Assembly (NCBI GenBank): GCA_020829485.1
Contig: JAIVFU010000273.1
Coordinates: 1-5,646, forward strand
From: Nostoc sp. CHAB 5834
GTDB taxonomy: Bacteria > Cyanobacteriota > Cyanobacteriia > Cyanobacteriales > Nostocaceae
Reading direction: 5' to 3'
Length of the DNA: 5,646 nt
Shown: positions 1-4,754 of the stretch, piece by piece
Numbering within the stretch: the stretch's first letter is position 1
Layout: the number at the start of each line of letters is the position of its first letter
The notes under the pieces: model-generated
What the model saw: the letters and a program-made list of their open reading frames with translations, nothing else
Database searches by the model: none
Told to the model about the DNA's origin: nothing
Made by a program: the position numbers and the translations under genes

Positions 1-893
1 CGTACAAGAGCGCGACAGTAATCAGAGCGAACTTCAGGGAGAATGTTTTGAAATAATTTTAAGTCGGCAGATACACCTTCGGGTGTGGCTTGACGGGACA
101 AAGAACGCAGAGGAGCAAAGTTGCCCTTACCAGCAGCAATAATTGCAGTCACTAAATGTTCATCTTCTTTGGATAAGCCAACAGCAGTGCGTTGAACAAA
201 CTGCTGTACTAACCAATTCATACCTAAATCAGTAGTTTCAGCCAAAGCCGGATTACCTTTTTGGCTGAGAACGAAACTCGCGTTCCGGTAGCCAAGCATC
301 AGCAAACCGATATTCTTTTGCGTATATGATCCAGCCAGAGTGCGACTGCGGTATATCATAATCCCACTGCCTTCCGGGGCAACATGAAAATTACGCAGCT
401 TACCTTTTAATTTGTTGGTGGGAGTTACAATTCCCCGGTTGAGTGATTGCCCTAACTTTTTACCAAGATTATCAGCATTACTAATTTCTCCTGGTGGCAT
501 CAATACTTGGACAAAGGCATCAATATTATTGGTATCGAGTCGAAACTGACGACAAGCCAACCACAACAAACCAGCCAATTTTGGTAAAGCATAATGAGAT
601 TTTAAATCTCGCAGTGCAGAAGTCCCAGCAAAAACACTTTTAGCCAATGCGCCCAAAACATAATACTCATCACCCATTCCGACCCAAATACTGGTGTTAT
701 ATGAGTTTGGGACGAAACGCGCCACAGAGGTTTTAGAGACATCAGCGATTTCAGGTGGCATGGCTAATACTATTGGCACACCTGAAGGATAAATTTGAGC
801 GATCGCTTTTGTCTCACTGCCACCAATGTCAGCAGAGATAACGATTTTGGGAGTATTAACAGCAGGCTCTGGATTTAGATTCGGTTTATTCAT
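1..893 (-). CDS. parM: ParM/StbA-like actin-family plasmid segregation protein (3' end cut by window)
   Basis: This gene encodes a probable actin-like ATPase that would form filaments to push plasmid copies apart. My translation from the ATG at 893 is open for 297 codons to the left edge, so the C-terminus is missing. After a 15-residue variable leader comes a phosphate-1 loop, ISADIGGSETKA (residues 19-30), the D-x-G-x-x-x-T-K pattern of actin/Hsp70-fold proteins. A second hydrophobic-glycine motif, GLLMLGYRNASFVL (196-209), sits where phosphate-2 belongs, but the usual aspartates appear replaced (Met199, Ser206). A G-rich segment, IIAAGKGN (251-258), could belong to the adenosine-binding region. 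The start is supported by GAGGT at 899-903, five bases upstream of the ATG. One HIP1 site lies inside the gene. It is co-oriented with and downstream of the candidate ParR gene. Family assignment is fairly secure; the symbol is by analogy, because cyanobacterial members differ from R1 ParM. Confidence 0.75.
   Translation of the reverse strand, partial: MNKPNLNPEPAVNTPKIVISADIGGSETKAIAQIYPSGVPIVLAMPPEIADVSKTSVARFVPNSYNTSIWVGMGDEYYVLGALAKSVFAGTSALRDLKSHYALPKLAGLLWLACRQFRLDTNNIDAFVQVLMPPGEISNADNLGKKLGQSLNRGIVTPTNKLKGKLRNFHVAPEGSGIMIYRSRTLAGSYTQKNIGLLMLGYRNASFVLSQKGNPALAETTDLGMNWLVQQFVQRTAVGLSKEDEHLVTAIIAAGKGNFAPLRSLSRQATPEGVSADLKLFQNILPEVRSDYCRALV
799..806. repeat. HIP1 octamer
   Basis: Perfect GCGATCGC palindrome inside the parM-like gene. 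HIP1 is over-represented in many cyanobacterial genomes and marks the host lineage. Confidence 0.9.
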
Positions 894-954
894 GAATTAC
901 CTCAAAGGACTGAATGTGTAGCGGTTGCATGGTGGCAAGCATGGGAGTTCTGGA

Positions 955-981
955 AAGTGTGGGAAATGTGGGAAGTGCGGG
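955..981 (+). repeat. Three tandem 9-bp repeats, consensus AARTGYGGG
   Basis: The units are AAGTGTGGG (955-963), AAATGTGGG (964-972) and AAGTGCGGG (973-981). They lie about 60 bp upstream of the parM-like start. The same 9-mer, AAGTGTGGG, recurs in inverted orientation at 1139-1147. They could be ParR-binding iterons or simply Nostocales STRR-type filler. Confidence 0.75.
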
Positions 982-1126
982 AAGATAAAGAATCAAAGAA
1001 TCGAAGTTAAACAAAATGCAAGAATTAGGTAAAAAGTCTTTTGTTACTTCTGAAAACTTAATTATTTAGCAATCGGTATTTGACAAAACAAGGTTAATCA
1101 AAATGATTACTCAACAAAATCCTTAA

Positions 1127-1165
1127 CCTCCCACGCCTCCCACACTTCCCCTGCTCCCCGCACCC
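1127..1165 (-). repeat. Degenerate 9-bp repeat array, inverted relative to the one at 955-981
   Basis: On the plus strand this reads as CCCACGCCT (1130-1138), CCCACACTT (1139-1147), CCCCTGCTC (1148-1156) and CCCGCACCC (1157-1165), stepping by nine bases. The unit at 1139-1147 is the exact reverse complement of the one at 955-963; the others are diverged. Such C-rich strings also occur as dispersed repeats in Nostoc genomes, so a partition role is inference. Confidence 0.65.
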
Positions 1166-1210
1166 TTTCATCCTTATAGACTTGCCGAGATCAAACGTAC
1201 TATTCGACGA

Positions 1211-1753
1211 CTAAACCCCAAATAGTTTACTAGTCCTTCTCATTTCCTCTGTTATTTCTACGGCTATTAAATCTTTCTCGTAGTCATAATCTTCTTCATC
1301 TGGAAGCAAAATTTCTTCTCTGACTTCAACATCATTAGATATAGATAGTGCAGTCGTTGAGTCAAACCCTTGAGAATTGACAAGTTCTGTCTTGTCCAGT
1401 GATATGCCCTTATCTGGGGTAGCACCTGGATAGTCAGTAGTAGTATTCACCAGTTGAACAGCAGTAATCATTTGAGGTGAAATCCCGAAAACCTCGCGGA
1501 TCAGAGAAGCTTGACCTTCTAATTGCTTGATTGACCAGATTGCTATTCGTCTTAATTCCTCGTCACGCACTCCTACAGAATGCATCACAAAAGGTAGCCA
1601 GTAGGCTTTGAGCGCATTTACAACAAACTCAGAAAAATCTAAATCTAGTTTCAAAGGGTTCGACTTGAGGTAGCTAATTATTTTGCCATCCAAACTCTCA
1701 AGAGAACGCTTAATTGAGATTATCTCTTGCTTTACCTCGTTCATATTATTCAT
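1211..1753 (-). CDS. Putative ParR-like centromere-binding protein (possible ribbon-helix-helix N-terminus)
   Basis: This encodes a 180-residue soluble protein with no signal peptide or membrane segment. Residues 6-55 can be read as a ribbon-helix-helix fold: a short strand (QEIISIKRSL, 9-18), a helix (LDGKIISYLK, 21-30), a turn, and a second helix (FSEFVVNALKAYWLPFV, 40-56), with the SEFVVNAL pattern resembling the SxFIxxAL helix of such repressors. Residues 64-90 are helical (EELRRIAIWSIKQLEG and onward), the centre is Ser/Thr-rich and probably flexible, and the tail is acidic (LLPDEEDYDYEKD, 149-161). A DNA-binding N-terminus plus an acidic tail fits a ParR that contacts an actin-like motor, and the ParM-like gene lies downstream on the same strand. 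The order parR-parM is the reverse of plasmid R1. The ATG at 1753 has only a weak GGAA upstream; Met4 (ATG at 1744) is an alternative. An unrelated plasmid regulator remains possible. Confidence 0.5.
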   Translation of the reverse strand: MNNMNEVKQEIISIKRSLESLDGKIISYLKSNPLKLDLDFSEFVVNALKAYWLPFVMHSVGVRDEELRRIAIWSIKQLEGQASLIREVFGISPQMITAVQLVNTTTDYPGATPDKGISLDKTELVNSQGFDSTTALSISNDVEVREEILLPDEEDYDYEKDLIAVEITEEMRRTSKLFGV

Positions 1754-1856
1754 TCAGGAATTTTCCGAAAACACTAATCCAAATATTTCCAATGACTCAG
1801 CGAAGAGTCCGAGGCGCAGATGGGAAGCCCCATGAAATCAATTCGCTTTTTCGCCC

Positions 1857-1873
1857 ATTCGCAATTCGCAATT
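1857..1873 (-). repeat. Two-copy STRR-like heptamer (TTGCGAA type)
   Basis: The plus strand reads ATTCGCAATTCGCAATT, the reverse complement of the heptamer array at 2309-2340. The two arrays therefore form an inverted pair about 450 bp apart. Confidence 0.8.
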
Positions 1874-1880
1874 AAACTAA

Positions 1881-1896
1881 GCCCGACACAACGGGC
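1881..1896. repeat. Small GC hairpin GCCCG-acacaa-CGGGC
   Basis: A 5-bp stem with a 6-base loop. It has no T-run on either side strong enough to call a terminator, so it is recorded only as a potential structure. Confidence 0.4.
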
Positions 1897-2021
1897 AGAG
1901 GGTTTCAACCTACCAAGAGAATACAAGGATTTTTTCGCTTAACTTCGGGCGTTAGCGTAGCGGGACGCAGTACGGTTTTGAACATGAAGCTTTTTCGATA
2001 AATAAATTTAAGGGTCTAATT

Positions 2022-2028
2022 GAGGAGG
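2022..2028 (+). promoter_or_regulatory. Orphan near-consensus Shine-Dalgarno sequence (GAGGAGG)
   Basis: GAGGAGGT is the strongest ribosome-binding-like string in the window, yet only tiny frames follow it: a TTG-started 16-codon frame (2038-2088) nine bases on, and a GTG-started 11-codon frame from 2040. It may be a remnant of a lost gene, a leader peptide, or chance. Confidence 0.25.
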
Positions 2029-2113
2029 TATTATTTTTTGTGCATTTTGAGCGTAAATCAATTCTATTGCTCTGAAACCTTTGAGTAGAAGGGAATCTAA
2101 AATCTTTATCCTC

Positions 2114-2134
2114 TGCTCACTGCTCCCTTGCTCG
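2114..2134 (+). repeat. Three-copy TGCTCCC-type heptamer repeat
   Basis: The units are TGCTCAC (2114-2120), TGCTCCC (2121-2127) and TTGCTCG (2128-2134). CT-rich heptamers in tandem are a hallmark of STRR sequences in heterocyst-forming cyanobacteria. Confidence 0.65.
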
Positions 2135-2205
2135 CCTATTCCGATGTTCTTTTGTTAGAAAGCTTTCCTGCTCCATGCTCAAGAGCTTCTTTGCTTAACG
2201 AACTT

Positions 2206-2223
2206 TGGGGGTTTAAGTCCCCA
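2206..2223. repeat. Hairpin TGGGG-gtttaagt-CCCCA
   Basis: A 5-bp stem with a TTTAAG loop, a near copy of the core of the larger palindrome at 2240-2274. The pair looks like two diverged copies of one palindromic repeat. Confidence 0.6.
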
Positions 2224-2239
2224 GCAAGACAGGCAGCCT

Positions 2240-2274
2240 GTTTTGGGTCGGGGTTTAAATCCCCGTCCCAAAAC
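2240..2274. repeat. 35-bp near-perfect palindrome with TTTAAAT loop
   Basis: The arms GTTTTGGG (2240-2247) and CCCAAAAC (2267-2274) are followed inward by a single T/T mismatch and a second stem, CGGGG/CCCCG (2249-2253 with 2261-2265), around a TTTAAAT loop. There is no adjacent U-tract on either strand, so it is unlikely to be an intrinsic terminator. It is most probably a dispersed palindromic repeat. Confidence 0.8.
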
Positions 2275-2308
2275 GTAATTGCGAACTTGTGCCGAGCGAA
2301 GCCGAGGT

Positions 2309-2340
2309 ATTGCGAATTGCGAATTGCGAATTGCGAATTG
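2309..2340 (+). repeat. STRR-like array: four ATTGCGA heptamers plus a partial unit
   Basis: Exact tandem units at 2309-2315, 2316-2322, 2323-2329 and 2330-2336, with ATTG at 2337-2340. This is a typical heptamer STRR of Nostoc-like genomes and is inverted relative to the copy at 1857-1873. Confidence 0.9.
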
Positions 2341-2563
2341 TTTTAACGCCCTCACTAAATTATAGATTCAGTGGTCAACTTTTGTACTTGACTCCAAATT
2401 TAAATTTATTGCATTAAAAGAAACGAAGACTCATGCAAAAACAATCGAACAAGTCTACTAGCCTAAATAATAGATTAGCACTCTAATTAATTTTTAAAAT
2501 CTTACTCACACTATCTTTTAAAACTCTGACAATCTACACAAGACTAAAGTAGATTCAGAGCTA

Positions 2564-2585
2564 AACTGTATTGTATGATACAGTT
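2564..2585. promoter_or_regulatory. Inverted repeat AACTGTAT-6-ATACAGTT, candidate oriT hairpin
   Basis: The arms AACTGTAT (2564-2571) and ATACAGTT (2578-2585) match perfectly around a TGTATG loop. In pMV158 the MobV oriT also lies upstream of the relaxase gene and contains a short AT-rich inverted repeat with ACTTTAT/ATAAAGT arms, followed by the nick site. The size, base composition, position and orientation here are similar, but no nick sequence can be assigned, so the oriT call is inference. Confidence 0.4.
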
Positions 2586-2592
2586 CCCTAGA

Positions 2593-2713
2593 GGTAGTTA
2601 TCGGGCTACCACACAGGTGACACCTAGCTACCTGTCGGGTGAAAAAGTAGCGGTTTTTTGTGATTTTTGATTTTCCCGACAGGTAGCTGTCTGGTAGCCC
2701 TCAAGGTAGCTAG
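2593..2713. repeat. Cluster of six GGTAG/CTACC motifs with helical phasing (iteron-like)
   Basis: GGTAG occurs at 2593-2597, 2682-2686, 2693-2697 and 2705-2709; its complement CTACC occurs at 2606-2610 and 2628-2632. The last three direct copies are spaced 11 and 12 bp and the two inverted copies 22 bp, so members of each group face similar sides of the helix. This is the pattern of a multi-site protein-binding region such as a replication origin, relaxase operator or oriT. Confidence 0.6.
2603..2700. repeat. Large composite hairpin with 14-bp perfect inner arms
   Basis: The inner arms AGCTACCTGTCGGG (2626-2639) and CCCGACAGGTAGCT (2675-2688) are perfect and enclose a 35-base T-rich loop. 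The outer arms GGGCTACC (2603-2610) and GGTAGCCC (2693-2700) are also perfect. A competing pairing, CTAGCTACCT (2624-2633) with AGGTAGCTAG (2704-2713), shares bases with the inner stem, so two exclusive folds exist. GGTG-a-CACC (2616-2624) lies within the left side. It is too looped for a standard terminator; an origin, transfer or control role fits better. Confidence 0.8.
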
Positions 2714-2766
2714 CAAGGAGCGATAAAATTGCCAAAAATTAGAAAATCAGCCGACTGAAAATAAAC

Positions 2767-2777
2767 GTACTTAGTAC
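2767..2777. repeat. Short palindrome GTACT-t-AGTAC
   Basis: Perfect 5-1-5 palindrome upstream of the relaxase gene. It is a possible operator half-site pair; the spacing does not match the NtcA pattern GTA-N8-TAC. Confidence 0.3.
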
Positions 2778-2803
2778 TGTTATTTAGGCTATTCTTGATT
2801 TGA

Positions 2804-2820
2804 GAAAAATGCTATTTTTC
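2804..2820. promoter_or_regulatory. Hairpin GAAAAAT-gct-ATTTTTC before the relaxase gene
   Basis: A 7-bp perfect stem with a 3-base loop, about 90 bp upstream of the relaxase ATG. It is AT-rich, as expected at a site that melts readily, and could be an alternative relaxase-binding or autoregulatory element. Confidence 0.4.
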
Positions 2821-2824
2821 GGCT

Positions 2825-2840
2825 TGAGTAGAAATACTCA
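2825..2840. promoter_or_regulatory. Hairpin TGAGTA-gaaa-TACTCA before the relaxase gene
   Basis: A 6-bp perfect stem closed by GAAA, a GNRA-type tetraloop if transcribed. It begins five bases after the preceding hairpin. A TTGAGT at 2824-2829 could double as a -35 box, with a weak TTAAAA 17 bases later, so it may lie in the relaxase promoter. Confidence 0.4.
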
Positions 2841-2910
2841 GTAAGCTTAAAAAATAATTTCAGTTGTTACGTGAAATATTGTTGATGGAAGAAAAAGAAG
2901 GTGATGAGGG

Positions 2911-4629
2911 ATGGCGTATGCGATCGCTCGTTTAAAAAAATTAAAGCAGAAGGATATAGGGAGTAGCGCATCTCACACATCTCGTGAGAGGGAGACACCG
3001 AATGCTGATTTGTCGGTAGAGAATATTAGGTTTATAGGCAGCAGCGATCCCGAATCAAGGTTAGAAGATTTGGTGATGGCAAAGATAAATGAGGCTCCGC
3101 AACACAGGAAGATAAGGACTGACGGTGTTTACTGCGTCGAGATGTTACTGAGTGCATCGCCAAGTTACTTCCGCGCCTCATGTCCAACTTTAGCTGGGTA
3201 TTATGAGCAAAATAAATTAGATGTTTGGCTAGAAGCGACGCACCAATGGTTGTCTGAGGAATACGGTTCGCGGATAGTCAGGGCAGAATTACATTTAGAT
3301 GAAGCCACGCCACATATTCATGCTTACTTTGTGCCAGTGGATGACCGGGGTCAGCTACGGTGTAATCACTTTTTCGATGGGCGGCAGAAAATCCAAGCAT
3401 TTCAGGACTCCTACTATGAAACGATGCGGTTGATTGGCTTAGAGAGAGGCTTGAGGGGTTCCAGAGCCAAACACGAGGATATAAAAGACTTTTACCGAAT
3501 AGTAGAAACGGGACGGAACCTGGAAGTATCAGAGTTAAATTTAGAGCAAATCAAAGCCAAAGCCGCAGATCGAGACAGAGCTGCCCGTCAATTTCAACAG
3601 ATGGAAGCAACAGCTACTTCCCTGGCTCAAGCTAATGAACTGCTTCAACAACGCCTTGCTCAATTAGAGAAAGAGAAAAAGGAATTGGCTAAACAGACTC
3701 AACAATTGCGTGACCTAGCCTTGGAAGATGTGGCTTGGGAGTTAGGTTTAGACTTTGAACCCGGTCAATCTAACTCTTGGGTGGGTCATGGCCACATCAT
3801 TGATATAAATGGGGATAAATTTCAGTCCGCCTCCCCAGGAGTAGAAAAGGGGGGCGGGGCGATAGATTTGGTAATTCAGGTGAACAATTACAATTTGCGG
3901 CAGGGTTTGGCATGGCTCAATGACAGATTTGGACTTCAGGGGGCAGAACGAGCAGCGATCGCCGCAGTCAAAAAACAAACAGCAGATATTCTTCAAACCG
4001 AGCCAGCCCCCAAGTTTGTCCCACCAGTTGAGGATAAAAGCAAGTGGCTTGCAGTACATGATTACTTGACTCACTTCTGGGGATTGCCATCAAACTTTGT
4101 ACACGGATTTCACCAATCGGGGTTGATTTACGCTGACAAGGAGCAAAATGCAGTGTTTGTAATGCGAGATTTAAACCATCAAGTAAAAGGGGCTTACCTT
4201 GAAGGGAGTGAATTTAAGGGTTTGGCCATTGGAAGCGATCGCACAAAGAGTTGGTTCCATTTCCAGTTGGGGGAGCGAGGAACGAATAAAGTAGAAAAAG
4301 CGGTACTTTGTTCCTCAACGATTGATGCTTTCTCCTACGCAATGTTGGAATATTCCAAAACTGGGTCAATACCAAAACAGCGAACACTTTACATGGCGCT
4401 TGTTGACCCAAAAAGTACACCAGTAGAGCGATTAGAGCATATTCCTCAAATCAAAACGGCCTTTAACTCCGATGAATTTGGAGAAGCCACGGCACTAGCT
4501 GTTAAGAAATTACTGCCCCATGCTAGACGCTCAAGACCTAAAACAGTCTCTTGGAATCAGGATCTGTTGCTTGAAAAGTTGCCGCAGCAACAGCAGCAGC
4601 GTAAGTCAGAGCCGGATTTGAGTCTTTAG
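2911..4629 (+). CDS. mobV: MobV-family relaxase fused to a primase-like DUF3991/TOPRIM module
   Basis: This 572-residue cytoplasmic protein should nick the transfer origin and lead the strand into a recipient. The N-terminus MAYAIARLKKLK follows the MobV/Pre family opening. His22, with Arg25, aligns without gaps with the catalytic His22 of pMV158 MobM. The metal motif HxDExTPHxH is complete at residues 128-137 (His128, Glu131, His135, His137). Residues about 205-268 form a charged coiled coil. Residues 270-340 resemble a CHC2-type primase zinc-finger fold without cysteines, including GGGAIDLV (314-321). Residues 376-450 resemble DUF3991 (GLIYADKEQNAVFV at 404-417, FKGLAIGSDR at 435-444). Residues 460-555 resemble a TOPRIM, with AVLCSSTIDAFSYA at 464-477, where the usual acidic residue after Cys is Ser468. 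The tail has a run of five glutamines (559-563). GAAGG (2897-2901) lies nine bases before the ATG; other nearby ATGs are out of frame. The relaxase call is firm; primase activity is doubtful. Confidence 0.9.
   Translation: MAYAIARLKKLKQKDIGSSASHTSRERETPNADLSVENIRFIGSSDPESRLEDLVMAKINEAPQHRKIRTDGVYCVEMLLSASPSYFRASCPTLAGYYEQNKLDVWLEATHQWLSEEYGSRIVRAELHLDEATPHIHAYFVPVDDRGQLRCNHFFDGRQKIQAFQDSYYETMRLIGLERGLRGSRAKHEDIKDFYRIVETGRNLEVSELNLEQIKAKAADRDRAARQFQQMEATATSLAQANELLQQRLAQLEKEKKELAKQTQQLRDLALEDVAWELGLDFEPGQSNSWVGHGHIIDINGDKFQSASPGVEKGGGAIDLVIQVNNYNLRQGLAWLNDRFGLQGAERAAIAAVKKQTADILQTEPAPKFVPPVEDKSKWLAVHDYLTHFWGLPSNFVHGFHQSGLIYADKEQNAVFVMRDLNHQVKGAYLEGSEFKGLAIGSDRTKSWFHFQLGERGTNKVEKAVLCSSTIDAFSYAMLEYSKTGSIPKQRTLYMALVDPKSTPVERLEHIPQIKTAFNSDEFGEATALAVKKLLPHARRSRPKTVSWNQDLLLEKLPQQQQQRKSEPDLSL
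2920..2927. repeat. HIP1 octamer
   Basis: Perfect GCGATCGC overlapping codons 4-6 of the relaxase gene. Confidence 0.9.
3955..3962. repeat. HIP1 octamer
   Basis: Perfect GCGATCGC in the relaxase gene, between the CHC2-like and DUF3991-like parts. Confidence 0.9.
4235..4242. repeat. HIP1 octamer
   Basis: Perfect GCGATCGC in the DUF3991-like part of the relaxase gene. Confidence 0.9.
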
Positions 4630-4754
4630 TGGCTCACGCTGCTTAAGTGCTTTATGAAAACAATGTCCAGAAGTATGAGAGATTTGGGTACTTCAGACTG
4701 TGAGTAGAAAGTGAGTCAGCCTTTATTATCAATTTGATGCTCAATAATTTACCC
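4630..4754. other. 125-bp gap between the relaxase and the following gene
   Basis: I see no strong terminator and no convincing promoter here, so co-transcription of the two rightward genes is plausible. The only plus-strand frame noticed is a 16-codon one from 4654, without supporting features. Confidence 0.5.

Larger units (their letters stand above)
894..1210. other. Intergenic region between the two leftward partition genes; candidate centromere
   Basis: These 317 bases lie between the two leftward genes and contain no convincing ORF. The two ends are rich in G or C and carry inverted 9-bp repeat arrays (955-981 and 1127-1165). The middle (about 985-1126) is AT-rich and includes a small hairpin, TAATCA-aaa-TGATTA (1095-1109). 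On the minus strand a -35-like TTGTCA (complement of 1081-1086) is followed at about 16 bases only by a poor -10, so a dedicated parM promoter is possible but not demonstrated. The arrangement of repeats flanking an AT-rich core upstream of parM recalls plasmid R1 parC. Confidence 0.5.
1754..2910. other. Long divergent intergenic region rich in repeats and hairpins
   Basis: These 1157 bases separate the leftward partition genes from the rightward relaxase gene. I see no gene I would support. The left part (1754-2345) is cyanobacterial repeat filler: a GACTC-agcgaa-GAGTC hairpin (1794-1809), heptamer arrays, and GC-rich strings with the look of dispersed Nostoc repeats (for example 1949-1975 and 2290-2308). 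The stretch 2346-2560 is AT-rich and plain. From 2564 to 2713 there is a compact set of inverted and direct repeats, followed by small hairpins up to the relaxase start. The right part should contain the relaxase promoter and is where an oriT would be expected for a MobV plasmid. Confidence 0.7.

Noticed and set aside
2309..2340. Heptamer array as a CRISPR
   Set aside because: Units are seven bases with no spacers; it is a simple tandem repeat.
2128..2346. 72-codon plus-strand ORF
   Set aside because: It is built almost wholly from heptamer repeats and the two palindromes; the product is low-complexity and there is no good ribosome-binding site.
2363..2558. Direct repeat TAGATTCAG at 2363-2371 and 2550-2558
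   Set aside because: Nine bases only, with no extension; consistent with chance in AT-rich DNA.
918..2655. Shared 9-mer GTAGCGGTT at 918-926 and in the hairpin loop at 2647-2655
   Set aside because: Many 9-base matches are expected by chance in a window of this size; no further flanking similarity.
3748..4074. 108-codon minus-strand ORF
   Set aside because: Lies antisense within the relaxase gene, whose frame has clear family motifs; no recognisable protein features.
4214..4420. 68-codon minus-strand ORF
   Set aside because: Antisense shadow of the DUF3991/TOPRIM-like part of the relaxase gene.
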